Of a stretch of DNA of 64,000 nucleotides, positions 1 through 9,439 are shown piece after piece. The first letter of the stretch is position 1; the number at the start of each line of letters is the position of its first letter. The stretch is taken from the NCBI RefSeq assembly GCF_000719475.1, contig NZ_JOGO01000016.1, forward strand, positions 1-64,000. Direction: 5' to 3'. A program made the translations under genes and the position numbers. The notes beneath the pieces were generated by a model. That model searched no databases, had not been told where the DNA came from, and saw only the letters and a program-made list of their open reading frames with translations. The DNA comes from Streptomyces sp. NRRL F-5630. Lineage in GTDB: Bacteria; Actinomycetota; Actinomycetes; Streptomycetales; Streptomycetaceae.

Positions 1-378
1 GCCCCGCCCGGAGCGCCCCCCATCCGCCCCCTTCGCTCCCCCTGTCACCCCCGTCCCGACCCCGCCCCCGCGCAGCTCGGGGCCGAGGTGGGGGACACTG
101 GGCGGTGAGCGGCTTTACGATCCCTGTTCGAGAGGACGGGGGCGGAAGCGGCTCACGGACCAACACCGCGTATCTGTACCGGATTCGGCGCACTCGCGGC
201 ACTGTCGGCGGGTACGTCTTGTGAGGGGCGACACTCGTGGCCGGAGGCGACATGGGGAACCACCTGTTTTCCCCGCGCGTGGATACGATCAGTAAGCAGT
301 ACCAGTAGCGGTACGCAGGAAGTACAGAACGCGGTACAGACGCAGTACAGCGACGAGCACGGCTTGGGAGGTGCCCTC
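1..378. other. Upstream region of fhaA, no gene seen
   Basis: No convincing coding frame is visible in this leader region. A TACGAT hexamer at 284-289 resembles an actinobacterial -10 box, but no good -35 box lies 16-18 nt upstream. Between 299 and 348 the tetramer GTAC occurs five times, starting at 299, 311, 322, 334 and 345, so the spacing alternates 12 and 11 bp. The array ends about 30 nt before the fhaA start codon and could be a helically phased protein-binding site. The first 100 bases are C-rich low-complexity sequence. Confidence 0.5.
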
Positions 379-1194
379 ATGGGAGTCATGAAACGGTTCG
401 AGCAGCGCCTCGAAGGTCTGGTCAACGGCACCTTCGCCAAGGTCTTCAAGTCCGAGGTGCAGCCCGTCGAGATCGCCGGAGCGCTTCAGCGCGAGTGCGA
501 CAACAACGCGACGATCTGGAACCGGGACCGGACGGTCGTGCCCAATGACTTCATCGTCGAGCTGAGCGCCCCCGACTTCGAGCGCCTCAGCCCGTACTCC
601 GGGCAGCTCGGCGACGAGCTGGCGGGCATGGTGCGCGACTACGCCCAGCAGCAGCGGTACACCTTCATGGGCCCCATCAAGGTCCACCTGGAGCGCGCCG
701 AGGACCTCGACACCGGCCTCTACCGCGTCCGCAGCCGCACGCTCGCCTCCAGCACCAGCGCCGAGCCGCAGCACCAGCCGCCCGCCGCGCCGCCCGGCTA
801 CGGCTACCCGCCCCGCCCCGTGAGCGCACCGCCGATGCCCCAGGGCCCGCCTCCCGGCCAGCCCCACGCCCAGCCCGTGCGCCCCGCGCCCGGCGGCTTC
901 GGCGGGCAGGACCGGATCAGACGCTGGGTCGAGATCAACAACAACCGCCACCAGATCACCCGCTCGACGCTGGTGCTCGGCCGCAGCACCGAAGCCGATG
1001 TGCGGATCGACGACCCCGGCGTCTCGCGCCGGCACTGCGAGATCCGGACCGGAACGCCCTCGACGATCCAGGATCTCGGGTCCACCAACGGCATCGTGGT
1101 GGACGGGCAGCACACCACCCGCGCTACGCTCCGCGACGGCTCGCGGATCGTCGTGGGCAACACGACCATTATTTTCCGGCAAGCCGAAGGGTGA
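379..1194 (+). CDS. fhaA: FhaA, DUF3662 and FHA domain protein
   Basis: A 271-residue cytoplasmic phosphothreonine reader. Residues about 1-120 form the DUF3662 domain typical of FhaA, followed by a Pro/Gly-rich linker. A C-terminal FHA domain (about 190-268) shows the GR, SRRH and STNG core motifs that bind phosphothreonine peptides. In Mycobacterium the orthologue binds the phosphorylated pseudokinase part of MviN and modulates peptidoglycan synthesis; a pseudokinase of that type is encoded here at 48525-50261. The ATG at 379 is chosen because GGGAGG lies about 7 nt upstream; an in-frame TTG at 364 has no such site. It opens the fhaA-fhaB-pstP-rodA-pbpA-pknB cluster, with fhaB 10 nt downstream. 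Confidence 0.95.
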   Translation: MGVMKRFEQRLEGLVNGTFAKVFKSEVQPVEIAGALQRECDNNATIWNRDRTVVPNDFIVELSAPDFERLSPYSGQLGDELAGMVRDYAQQQRYTFMGPIKVHLERAEDLDTGLYRVRSRTLASSTSAEPQHQPPAAPPGYGYPPRPVSAPPMPQGPPPGQPHAQPVRPAPGGFGGQDRIRRWVEINNNRHQITRSTLVLGRSTEADVRIDDPGVSRRHCEIRTGTPSTIQDLGSTNGIVVDGQHTTRATLRDGSRIVVGNTTIIFRQAEG

Positions 1195-1204
1195 AGCGGG
1201 GGCA

Positions 1205-1726
1205 ATGTCAGAGCTGACCCTGACGGTCATGCGGCTGGGTTTCCTGGCTGTTCTGTGGCTGTTCGTCATCGTGGCCGTCCAGGTCATCCGCAGCGACCTG
1301 TTCGGTACGCGTGTCACCCAGCGCGGTTCGCAGCGCCGGGCCCAGCGCGGGGGTGGCGACGGGGGCAGGGCACGCGCCGCCGGCAGTCCCCCGCCGCAGC
1401 GCCAGCAGCAGGGCGGCCGGCAGCGCAGGGGCGCGCCCACCAAGCTGGTCATCAGCGAGGGCAGTCTCACGGGCACGACGGTCGCCCTCCAGGGGCAGAC
1501 CATCACGCTCGGCCGCGCGCACGATTCCACGATCGTCCTCGACGACGACTACGCCTCCAGCCGTCATGCCAGGATCTACCCCGATCGCGACGGGCAGTGG
1601 ATCGTCGAGGACCTCGGTTCCACCAACGGCACCTACCTGGACCGCAACCGGCTCACCACGCCGGCCCCCGTCCCGCTGGGCGCGCCGATCCGCATCGGCA
1701 AGACCGTGATCGAGCTGCGGAAGTAG
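1205..1726 (+). CDS. fhaB: FhaB, membrane-anchored FHA domain protein
   Basis: A 173-residue protein with one N-terminal membrane helix (about residues 7-28), a basic Gln/Arg-rich linker and a C-terminal FHA domain (about 80-170). The FHA core is complete: GR, then SSRHA, then STNGTY. FhaB (FipA) proteins are substrates or readers of PknA/PknB-type kinases at sites of cell-wall growth. The ATG at 1205 lies 10 nt after fhaA, and GAAGCGGGGG upstream can serve as a ribosome site. A longer in-frame ORF from 998 overlaps fhaA and is rejected because the membrane helix and FHA fold start after 1205. Confidence 0.95.
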   Translation: MSELTLTVMRLGFLAVLWLFVIVAVQVIRSDLFGTRVTQRGSQRRAQRGGGDGGRARAAGSPPPQRQQQGGRQRRGAPTKLVISEGSLTGTTVALQGQTITLGRAHDSTIVLDDDYASSRHARIYPDRDGQWIVEDLGSTNGTYLDRNRLTTPAPVPLGAPIRIGKTVIELRK

Positions 1727-1886
1727 TACGACAAATGAGCGAGCGGAGCGAGCGAACCCCGGCGCACGTGAAGGCGTCCGCCGCGGCGGTCCCCGACGCG
1801 GAACCGACCGTGCTCCCGACCGGAGGGTGGGCAGTGTGGCTCGACAGGACCGGTTGTCCCCGGACCAGCCGAGAGGCGAGGTACGC

Positions 1887-3416
1887 ATGAGTCTTTCGCT
1901 GCGTTTCGCCGCCGGCTCGCACAAGGGCATGATCCGTCAGGGCAACGAGGACTCCGGCTACGCCGGCCCCCGGCTGCTCGCCATCGCCGACGGCATGGGC
2001 GGCGCGGCGGCGGGCGAGGTCGCCAGCTCCGAGGTGATCTCCTCGCTCGTCGATCTCGACGACGAGATCCCCGGCTCCGACATCCTCACCTCGCTCGGCG
2101 TCGCCGTGCAGCGCGCCAACGAGCGCCTGCGCGTCATGGTCGACGAGGACCCCCAGCTCGACGGCATGGGCACGACGCTCACCGCGCTGCTCTGGACCGG
2201 CCAGCGCCTCGGCCTCGTCCACGTCGGCGACTCGCGCGCGTACCTCCTGCGCGACGGCGTCCTCACCCAGATCACCCAGGACCACACCTGGGTCGCGCGC
2301 CTCGTCGACGAGGGCCGGATCACCGAGGAAGAGGCCACGACGCACCCGCAGCGCTCGCTGCTCATGCGCAACCTCGGCAGCGCCGACCAGGTCGAACCCG
2401 ATCTCTCCATCCGCGAGGTGCGTCCGGGCGACCGCTACCTGCTCTGCTCGGACGGGCTCTCCGGCGTCGTCAGCCACCAGACGATGGAGGAGACCCTCGC
2501 GAGCTACCAGGGCCCGCAGGAGACGGTCCAGGACCTCATCCAGCTCGCCCTGCGCGGCGGCGGCCCCGACAACGTGACGGTCATCGTCGCCGACGTCCTC
2601 GACGTCGACCACGCCGACACGATGTCCGTCGCCCTCAACGACACGCCCGTCGTCGTCGGCGCGGTCGCCGAGACCCAGCACCCGTCCCACGACGACGGCG
2701 CGATGCAGACCCCGGCCGGTCGCGCCTCGGGCCTCGGCCGCCAGGCGCAGGCTTCCGCGGGCTCCGGCGGGGGGGCCTCGTACTCCTCCGACGACTGGGA
2801 CGAGGACGGCGACTACGGGAAACCGCGCGGCGACAGGCGCTGGCTGAAGCGGAGCCTGTGGACCGTCGTCGCGCTCGCCGTGATCGGCGGCGGCCTCTAC
2901 GGCGGCTACCGCTGGACCCAGAACCAGTACTACGTGGGCGTCGAGGACGACCACGTCGCCCTCTACCAGGGCATCAGCCAGGACCTCGCCTGGGTCGACC
3001 TCTCGAAGGTCGCCCGCTCCCACCCCGAGATCGAACTCAAGTACCTGCCGCCCTACCAGAAGAAGCAGGTCGAGAGCACGATCACGGAGTCCTCGCGCGC
3101 CGAGGCCCAGAAGAAGATCGAGGAGCTGAACACCCAGGCCGGCGCCTGCAAGAAGGACGCCGAGCGCCGCAAGGCAGCCGCCAGGGCCCAGGCCGAGAAG
3201 GAGGCCAGGGACAAGCGCGCGAAGGAGCAGCGGGACAAGGAGCGGCAGGACAGCGCGGGGACCCCGCAGGGCGTCACCCCGGGCACCACGCCCGGTGGCA
3301 CGAGCACCGCGAACCCCGTCGCCTGGCACGCCACCAAGACCGCAGCAAGCCCGTCGCCCGGCCCCAGCCTCTCGGAGGAAGAGCAGAAGCTGGTCCCGCT
3401 GTGCGGAAAGCAGTAA
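1887..3416 (+). CDS. pstP: PP2C-type Ser/Thr phosphatase PstP
   Basis: A 509-residue membrane-bound PPM/PP2C phosphatase that opposes PknB-type kinases. The catalytic domain (about 1-240) shows the metal-binding set: EDSG near the N-terminus, ADGMGG, GDSRAYL, and GGPDNVTVIVAD. A long linker leads to one membrane helix (about 332-350) and an extracytoplasmic part with an Ala/Lys/Glu-rich helical stretch and a Ser/Thr/Pro tail. The ATG at 1887 has GCGAGG 5 nt upstream. A GTG at 1836 with GGAGGG 8 nt before it is a real alternative and would add 17 residues. Gene order between FHA genes and rodA is the classical actinobacterial one. Confidence 0.95.
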   Translation: MSLSLRFAAGSHKGMIRQGNEDSGYAGPRLLAIADGMGGAAAGEVASSEVISSLVDLDDEIPGSDILTSLGVAVQRANERLRVMVDEDPQLDGMGTTLTALLWTGQRLGLVHVGDSRAYLLRDGVLTQITQDHTWVARLVDEGRITEEEATTHPQRSLLMRNLGSADQVEPDLSIREVRPGDRYLLCSDGLSGVVSHQTMEETLASYQGPQETVQDLIQLALRGGGPDNVTVIVADVLDVDHADTMSVALNDTPVVVGAVAETQHPSHDDGAMQTPAGRASGLGRQAQASAGSGGGASYSSDDWDEDGDYGKPRGDRRWLKRSLWTVVALAVIGGGLYGGYRWTQNQYYVGVEDDHVALYQGISQDLAWVDLSKVARSHPEIELKYLPPYQKKQVESTITESSRAEAQKKIEELNTQAGACKKDAERRKAAARAQAEKEARDKRAKEQRDKERQDSAGTPQGVTPGTTPGGTSTANPVAWHATKTAASPSPGPSLSEEEQKLVPLCGKQ

Positions 3417-3441
3417 GCGCCACAGGGGGCCGGATCACACC

Positions 3442-4866
3442 ATGAGCAGCAGTACGACACAGACCTCGACCATCGGTTCCATCGGCGCGCCCAGCCGCCG
3501 CAACACCGAACTCGCCCTTCTCGTCTTCGCCGTCGTCGTCCCGGTCTTCGCCTACGCGAACGTCGGGCTCGCGATCGACGGCTCGCTCCCGGCGGGCCTG
3601 CTCGGGTACGGGGTCGGGCTCGGCCTCCTCGCGGGCGTGGCGCACCTCGTGATGCGCCGCTTCGCCCGGTACGCCGATCCACTGCTCCTGCCGCTCGCGA
3701 CGCTGCTCAACGGGCTGGGGCTGGTGATCATCTGGCGGCTCGACCAGTCCCCGCGCCTCCAGCAACTACCGACGTTCTCGCTCGCCGCGCCCAAGCAGCT
3801 CATGTACTCGGCGATCGGCATCGCGCTCTTCGTCGGCGTCCTCGCGCTGCTCAAGGACCACCGCATCCTCCAGCGGTACACGTACATCTCCATGGTCGGC
3901 GCGATCTTCCTGCTGCTCCTGCCGCTCGTGCCGGGGCTCGGCGTGAACGTCTTCGGCGCGAAGATCTGGATCCGCGTCGGCGGATTCCAGATCCAGCCGG
4001 GGGAGTTCGCGAAGATCGTCATCGCGGTCTTCTTCGCCGGGTACCTCATGGTGAAACGGGACGCGCTCGCCCTCGCGAGCCGCCGCGTCCTCGGCCTGTA
4101 CCTGCCGCGCGGCCGTGACCTCGGCCCGATCATCGCCGTCTGGGTCGTGTCGATCCTCATCCTGATCTTCGAGACCGACCTCGGTACCTCGCTGCTCTTC
4201 TTCGGGATGTTCGTCGTCATGCTGTACGTGGCGACCGAGCGCACGAGCTGGATCATCTTCGGTCTGCTGATGTCGGCGGTCGGCGCGGTCGGTGTCGCCT
4301 CCTTTGAACCGCACGTACACAGCCGTGTACAGGCGTGGCTCGACCCGATGCGCGAGTTCTCGCTCAGTCAGAAGGGCGTGGGGGGCCACTCCGAGCAGGC
4401 CATGCAGGCGCTCTGGTCCTTCGGCTCCGGCGGCACCCTCGGCACCGGACTCGGCCAGGGCAACTCCGACCTCATCAAATTCGCCGCCAACTCAGACTTC
4501 ATCCTCGCCACCTTCGGCGAGGAGCTGGGGCTCACGGGTCTCATGGCGATCCTGATCATCTACGGGCTCATCATCGAACGCGGCCTGCGCACCGCCCTCG
4601 CCGCCCGCGACCCCTTCGGCAAGCTGCTCGCGGCCGGCCTCTCCGGGGCCCTCGCGATCCAGGTCTTCGTCGTCGCCGGCGGTGTCATGGGCCTCATCCC
4701 GCTCACCGGTATGACGATGCCGTTCCTCGCATACGGCGGTTCTTCCGTCATCGCCAACTGGGCGCTCATCGCCATCCTGCTCCGTATCAGCGATACGGCC
4801 CGCAGGCCGGCCCCGGCACCCGCACAGAACTCCGATGCCGAGATGACGCAGGTGGTCCGCCCGTGA
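3442..4866 (+). CDS. rodA: SEDS-family glycan polymerase (RodA/FtsW type)
   Basis: A 474-residue polytopic membrane protein of the SEDS family, which polymerises lipid II glycan strands together with a cognate class B PBP. About ten hydrophobic helices are visible. The C-terminal part carries the conserved PFLAYGGSSV motif, and the long extracytoplasmic loop (about 295-345) contains the family's variable segment. The ATG at 3442 lies 25 nt after pstP. Its stop overlaps the next gene's GTG by 4 nt, so it is translationally coupled to the adjacent PBP, its expected partner. RodA is preferred over FtsW because of this pbpA neighbour and because no division genes are nearby. Confidence 0.92.
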   Translation: MSSSTTQTSTIGSIGAPSRRNTELALLVFAVVVPVFAYANVGLAIDGSLPAGLLGYGVGLGLLAGVAHLVMRRFARYADPLLLPLATLLNGLGLVIIWRLDQSPRLQQLPTFSLAAPKQLMYSAIGIALFVGVLALLKDHRILQRYTYISMVGAIFLLLLPLVPGLGVNVFGAKIWIRVGGFQIQPGEFAKIVIAVFFAGYLMVKRDALALASRRVLGLYLPRGRDLGPIIAVWVVSILILIFETDLGTSLLFFGMFVVMLYVATERTSWIIFGLLMSAVGAVGVASFEPHVHSRVQAWLDPMREFSLSQKGVGGHSEQAMQALWSFGSGGTLGTGLGQGNSDLIKFAANSDFILATFGEELGLTGLMAILIIYGLIIERGLRTALAARDPFGKLLAAGLSGALAIQVFVVAGGVMGLIPLTGMTMPFLAYGGSSVIANWALIAILLRISDTARRPAPAPAQNSDAEMTQVVRP

Positions 4867-6314
4867 ACAAGCCGCTCCGTCGCATCGCCATCTTCTGCGG
4901 GCTGCTCGTCCTGGCGCTGCTGCTCCGCGACAACTGGATCCAGTACGTCAAGGCCGACAGCCTCCAGAGCGATGAGGCCAATCCCCGCGTCACCATCGAG
5001 CGCTACGCCCAGCCGCGCGGCGACATCATCGCCGACGGCAAGCCGGTGACGGGCTCGAAGAACACCAACGGAGTCAGCTACAAGTACAAGCGCACCTGGA
5101 AGGACGGTCCCATGTGGGCGCCGGTCACCGGGTACTCCTCGCAGCTCATCGGCGCGACGCAGCTCGAAAACCTGAACGACGACATCCTCACCGGCAACGA
5201 CGACCGGCTCTTCTTCCGCCGTACGCTCGACATGCTCACCGGCAAGAAGAAGCAGGGCGGCAACGTCGTCACGACGATCAACACAGCCGCCCAGAAGGCC
5301 GCGTTCGACGGGCTCGGTTCCCGCAAGGGCGCCGTGGCCGCGATCGACCCGTCCACGGGCGCGATCCTGGCGCTGGCCTCGACGCCCTCGTACGACCCCT
5401 CGTCCTTCGCGGGGATCTCGAACAAGGACGGCGAGACCTTCGCGAAGCTCGACAAGGACAAGGACAAGCCGCTCACGAACCGCGCGCTGCGCGAGACGTA
5501 CCCGCCCGGTTCGACCTTCAAGGTCGTGACCGCGGCGGCGGCGCTGGAGAGCGGCAAGTACCAGCCGGACCAGAAGACGGACACGCCGCTGCCGTGGATC
5601 ATGCCCGGCACGAAGACGCCGCTGAACAACGAGGGGAACATCCCCTGCAAGGACGCGACGCTGCGCAACGCGCTCAAGTACTCGTGCAACACCGTCTTCG
5701 GCAAGATCGGCGCGGACCTCGGGCAGGACACGATGCTGGAGGAGGCCGAGAAGTTCGGCTTCAACGCCAAGCACGACGTCCCGGTGCGCACCGCCGCCTC
5801 GAACTTCTCCAAGGACATGTCGCCCGACGGCGTCGCGCAGTCCTCGATCGGCCAGTTCAACACCGCGGCGACCCCGCTCCAGATGGCCATGGTCGCCTCG
5901 GCCGTCGCCAATGACGGCAAGCTCATGAAGCCGTACATGGTGAGCGAGCTCCAGTCGCCGAGCCTCGACACGATCGAGAAGACCGAGCCGAAGGAGATGA
6001 GCCGCCCGCTGTCGGCGGAGAACGCGCAGAAGCTCCAGTCGATGATGGAGACCGTCGTCAACGAGGGCACGGGAACCAACGCGAAGATCCCCGGCGTCAC
6101 CGTGGGCGGCAAGACCGGTACGGCGCAGCACGGTGTCGCGAACAGCGAGCTGCCCTACGCCTGGTTCGTCAGCTACGCCAAGACCGGCGAGGGCTCCCCC
6201 GTCGCCGTCGCCGTCGTGGTCGAGGACGGCGCCGCGGGGCGCGACGACATCTCCGGTGGCGGTCTCGCCGCGCCGATCGCCAAGGCGGTCATGGAGGCGG
6301 TCGTCAAGAAGTGA
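4863..6314 (+). CDS. pbpA: Class B penicillin-binding protein PbpA
   Basis: A 483-residue peptidoglycan transpeptidase with an N-terminal membrane anchor (about residues 8-22). The C-terminal penicillin-binding domain shows all three active-site motifs: STFK (about 216), SCN (about 275) and KTG (about 418). It lacks a transglycosylase domain and so depends on the SEDS protein encoded just upstream. The GTG start at 4863 overlaps the rodA stop (GTGA), which fixes the start and implies coupled translation. It is followed by a 237-nt gap before pknB, so pknB may have its own promoter. Confidence 0.95.
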   Translation: MNKPLRRIAIFCGLLVLALLLRDNWIQYVKADSLQSDEANPRVTIERYAQPRGDIIADGKPVTGSKNTNGVSYKYKRTWKDGPMWAPVTGYSSQLIGATQLENLNDDILTGNDDRLFFRRTLDMLTGKKKQGGNVVTTINTAAQKAAFDGLGSRKGAVAAIDPSTGAILALASTPSYDPSSFAGISNKDGETFAKLDKDKDKPLTNRALRETYPPGSTFKVVTAAAALESGKYQPDQKTDTPLPWIMPGTKTPLNNEGNIPCKDATLRNALKYSCNTVFGKIGADLGQDTMLEEAEKFGFNAKHDVPVRTAASNFSKDMSPDGVAQSSIGQFNTAATPLQMAMVASAVANDGKLMKPYMVSELQSPSLDTIEKTEPKEMSRPLSAENAQKLQSMMETVVNEGTGTNAKIPGVTVGGKTGTAQHGVANSELPYAWFVSYAKTGEGSPVAVAVVVEDGAAGRDDISGGGLAAPIAKAVMEAVVKK

Positions 6315-6551
6315 CCCCCCGCGTGCCCCGGAAGCGGGGTCCCGGCGGTGCGAGAGGTGACCGGAATCGCCCCTCCCGGGTGAAGCCGGTCACGGCCCCG
6401 CCGCATCCGCGCACGTGGCGGTACCGGTCCGGTATCAGCTTGCCGGTCCGGGCCGGGAGGCGTGGTACGGGGCGGGTACGGTAAGCCGGACAGCACACCG
6501 CCGGACCACACACGGGTGCGGTCGGGATCGACGGAGAGGGCTGGATCAGTT

Positions 6552-8516
6552 ATGGAAGAGCCGCGTCGCCTCGGCGGCCGGTACGAGCTGGGCCACGTGC
6601 TCGGCCGCGGTGGCATGGCCGAGGTGTACCTCGCCCACGACACCCGTCTCGGCCGCACCGTCGCGGTCAAGACCCTGCGCGTCGATCTCGCCCGTGATCC
6701 CTCGTTCCAGGCCCGGTTCCGGCGGGAGGCCCAGTCCGCGGCCTCGCTCAACCACCCGGCGATCGTCGCGGTCTACGACACCGGCGAGGACTACGTCGAC
6801 GGCGTCTCGATCCCGTACATCGTCATGGAGTACGTGGACGGCTCGACGCTGCGCGAACTCCTGCACTCGGGGCGCAAGCTGCTGCCCGAGCGCTCGATGG
6901 AGATGACCATCGGCATCCTCCAGGCGCTGGAGTACTCGCACCGCGCCGGGATCGTTCACCGCGACATCAAGCCCGCGAACGTCATGCTGACGCGCACCGG
7001 GCAGGTCAAGGTCATGGACTTCGGCATCGCCCGCGCGATGGGCGACTCCGGTATGACGATGACGCAGACCGCGGCCGTCATCGGCACCGCGCAGTACCTC
7101 TCCCCCGAGCAGGCCCAGGGCGAGACGGTCGACGCGCGCTCCGACCTGTACTCGACGGGCTGCCTGCTCTACGAACTCCTCACCGTGCGGCCCCCGTTCA
7201 TCGGTGACTCACCCGTCGCGGTCGCCTACCAGCACGTACGCGAGGAGCCGCAGCCGCCGAGCGTCTTCGACCCCGAGATCACGCCCGACATGGACGCGAT
7301 CGTGCTCAAGGCGCTCGTGAAGGACCCGGACTACCGCTACCAGTCCGCCGACGACATGCGCGCCGACATCGAGGCGCTCCTCGAAGGCCGCCCGGTCGCC
7401 GCGAGCGCCGCGATGGGCATGGCGGGCGCGGGCGGCGGCTACGGCTACGGCGGCGACCAGCCGACGCAGGCCTTCAACGGGCAGAACGGCGCGGGCCCCA
7501 CCTCCATGCTGCCCCCGGTCAACCCGGACGACGGCGGCTACGGCTACGGCGAGGAGCCGCGCGGACGGCGGCGGCAGGCGCCACCGAAGAAGAACCACAC
7601 CTCGACGATCCTCCTCGTCGTCGCCGGCGTCCTCGTCCTCGTGGGCGCGATCCTCATCGGCAGCAAGTTCATGGGCGGCGACGACAAGGGCAGCGACAAG
7701 GTCACCGCGCCGAGCTACGTGGGCAAGACCTTCGCCGAGGCGAAGGTCATGGCGCAGAACAACGGCGACTTCGAGCTGAAGAAGGTCAGCGAGCCCTGCA
7801 AGGACCAGCCGGCGAAGAAGGTCTGCAAGCAGGACCCGGTCGCGGGCACCGAGGTCGACAAGGGCTCCACGATCACCCTGACCATCTCCACGGGCGCCCC
7901 CAAGGAGACCGTCCCCGACGTCACCGGGCTCACCTACGAGACGGCGCAGGCCAAGCTCCAGAAGCTCGGCTTCGAGGTGAAGCAGGAGACGAAGGAGTCG
8001 GAGCAGAAGGAGGGCGTGGTCATCGAGCAGAGCCCGAACGGTGACACCGACCTTCAGATCGGCAAGACGATCACGCTCACCGTTGCGCGCGCGAAGGAGA
8101 TGGCCACGGTCCCGAGCGTCGTCAACCAGAGCTGCGACGACGCGACGGCCCAGCTGGAGAAGAGCAACCTCAAGGCGAACTGTGTCGAGAAGGAGAACGA
8201 CACCGTTCCCGAGGGCACCGTCTTCGAGCAGAGCCTCGCCCCCAACACGCAGGCGGAGCCGGACTCCGTCGTGACCCTCTCGGTCGCCAAGAAGCCGGAG
8301 GAGCAGGAGCCCGAGAAGGTCAAGATCCCGGAGGACATCCGCATGAAGTCCCTCCAGGAGGTGCAGGGCATCCTCGGCGGCCTCGGGCTCCAGGTGAACG
8401 TCCAGCCGGGGATGCCGAACGACCCGGGCTCCAGGGTCATCAACTCCAACCCGGGACCGGGCTCGGAGGTCGACAAGGACACGCCCGTGACGGTCTACAC
8501 GATGCCGGGCCGGTAG
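6552..8516 (+). CDS. pknB: PASTA-domain Ser/Thr protein kinase PknB
   Basis: A 654-residue transmembrane receptor kinase. The kinase domain (about 10-275) keeps the glycine loop, catalytic Lys40, HRD (136-138) and DFG (156-158). Thr171 and Thr173 in the activation loop match the two autophosphorylation sites of mycobacterial PknB. One membrane helix (about 349-373) is followed by four PASTA repeats that bind muropeptides or lipid II. The ATG at 6552 precedes the MEEPRRLGGRYELG opening typical of the family; the longer in-frame ORF from 6462 lacks a ribosome site and conserved content. The gene ends the cluster at a strong terminator. Confidence 0.97.
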   Translation: MEEPRRLGGRYELGHVLGRGGMAEVYLAHDTRLGRTVAVKTLRVDLARDPSFQARFRREAQSAASLNHPAIVAVYDTGEDYVDGVSIPYIVMEYVDGSTLRELLHSGRKLLPERSMEMTIGILQALEYSHRAGIVHRDIKPANVMLTRTGQVKVMDFGIARAMGDSGMTMTQTAAVIGTAQYLSPEQAQGETVDARSDLYSTGCLLYELLTVRPPFIGDSPVAVAYQHVREEPQPPSVFDPEITPDMDAIVLKALVKDPDYRYQSADDMRADIEALLEGRPVAASAAMGMAGAGGGYGYGGDQPTQAFNGQNGAGPTSMLPPVNPDDGGYGYGEEPRGRRRQAPPKKNHTSTILLVVAGVLVLVGAILIGSKFMGGDDKGSDKVTAPSYVGKTFAEAKVMAQNNGDFELKKVSEPCKDQPAKKVCKQDPVAGTEVDKGSTITLTISTGAPKETVPDVTGLTYETAQAKLQKLGFEVKQETKESEQKEGVVIEQSPNGDTDLQIGKTITLTVARAKEMATVPSVVNQSCDDATAQLEKSNLKANCVEKENDTVPEGTVFEQSLAPNTQAEPDSVVTLSVAKKPEEQEPEKVKIPEDIRMKSLQEVQGILGGLGLQVNVQPGMPNDPGSRVINSNPGPGSEVDKDTPVTVYTMPGR

Positions 8517-8534
8517 GGCCAGTACGCGTACGAG

Positions 8535-8565
8535 GAGGGGCGCCCCCGCAGCGGGGGCGCCCCTC
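8535..8565. terminator. Bidirectional terminator after pknB
   Basis: Two perfect 15-bp arms, GAGGGGCGCCCCCGC at 8535-8549 and its complement at 8551-8565, are separated by a single A. It lies 19 nt after pknB and 86 nt from the convergent sortase gene, so it can stop transcription in both directions. No long U-tract follows, as is common in Streptomyces. Confidence 0.85.
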
Positions 8566-8650
8566 TTCCTGTGCGCTGCGCCCTCAGGGGCGTTCCGTCC
8601 TGGGGGGCGTTCCGTCTTCGTGAGCGGCTTCTTCGGCCTCGCGCGGTCCG

Positions 8651-9439
8651 CTAGCGCAGTTCCTTGGGAAGCGTCCGCTTCGCGTCGACCGGGTCGACCC
8701 GTTCGAGCTTGCCCCACACGATGTACCGGTAGTTCGACGTGTAGACAGGCGTGCACGTCGTGAGCGTGATGTACCTGCCCGGCTTCTTCACACCCGCCTT
8801 CTCCGGCACCTGGTCGAGCACCTCGACGTCGTACTTCGAGGTCTGCGGGAGGATCGCGAAGACGCGGTAGACGTACCAGCGGTCCTTCGACTCGAAGACG
8901 ATCGGGTCGCCCTTGTCGAGCTTGTCGATGTTGTGGAACTTGGCGCCGTGCCCGTCGCGGTGCGCGGCGAGCGTGAAGTTCCCCTTCTCGTCCTGCGGCA
9001 GCGCGGACTTGACCGGGTCGGTGTAGTAACCGGCCACGCCGTCGTTGAGGATGTCCGTCGCGGTGCCCTTCTTGACCAGCACCTCGCCGTTCTTCATCGC
9101 CGGTACGTGCAGGAAGCCGATGCCGCTCTTCGCGTCGAAGGCCCTGGAACCCTGCTTCGGCTGCCGCGCCCAGTGGTCGCGCACGCGGTCGCCCTGCCGG
9201 CCCGCCTCGCGGTCGGCGACGACGTTGGTCCACCACAGCGAGTAGACGACGAAGAGGGCGAGGACGAGTCCGGTGGTGATCAGCAGCTCGCCGAGGAATC
9301 CGAGGAACCCGGCGGCCCTGCCGCGGCGCGGTCGCCCGGCGGATTCGGACGGTTCGGTCTCCGCGCCGTCCGCGGGCGCCGTCTCGTCCTTGGTTGCCGA
9401 CACTCTGTACGCCCCGTTCCTCGGCCCGCGCTCGCTCAC
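8651..9439 (-). CDS. Class E sortase (SrtE2-like)
   Basis: A 262-residue membrane-anchored cysteine transpeptidase that would attach sorting-signal proteins to peptidoglycan. It has an N-terminal cytoplasmic tail, one membrane helix (about 45-68) and a sortase beta-barrel. Catalytic residues are visible: His in LAAHRDGHG, Cys229 in TLTTCTP and Arg in SNYRYIVWG. The GTG start overlaps the stop of the upstream sortase gene by 4 nt. An alternative GTG 12 codons downstream would give a shorter tail. In S. coelicolor two such sortases act in aerial development by anchoring long chaplins; the SrtE2 parallel is from gene order. Confidence 0.92.
   Translation of the reverse strand: MSERGPRNGAYRVSATKDETAPADGAETEPSESAGRPRRGRAAGFLGFLGELLITTGLVLALFVVYSLWWTNVVADREAGRQGDRVRDHWARQPKQGSRAFDAKSGIGFLHVPAMKNGEVLVKKGTATDILNDGVAGYYTDPVKSALPQDEKGNFTLAAHRDGHGAKFHNIDKLDKGDPIVFESKDRWYVYRVFAILPQTSKYDVEVLDQVPEKAGVKKPGRYITLTTCTPVYTSNYRYIVWGKLERVDPVDAKRTLPKELR

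Noticed and set aside
1735..1890. 51-codon frame (MSERSERTP..) overlapping the pstP start by ATGA
   Set aside because: It starts in a low-complexity GAGCGAGCGG repeat, lacks a ribosome site and has no conserved look; the overlap alone is weak support.
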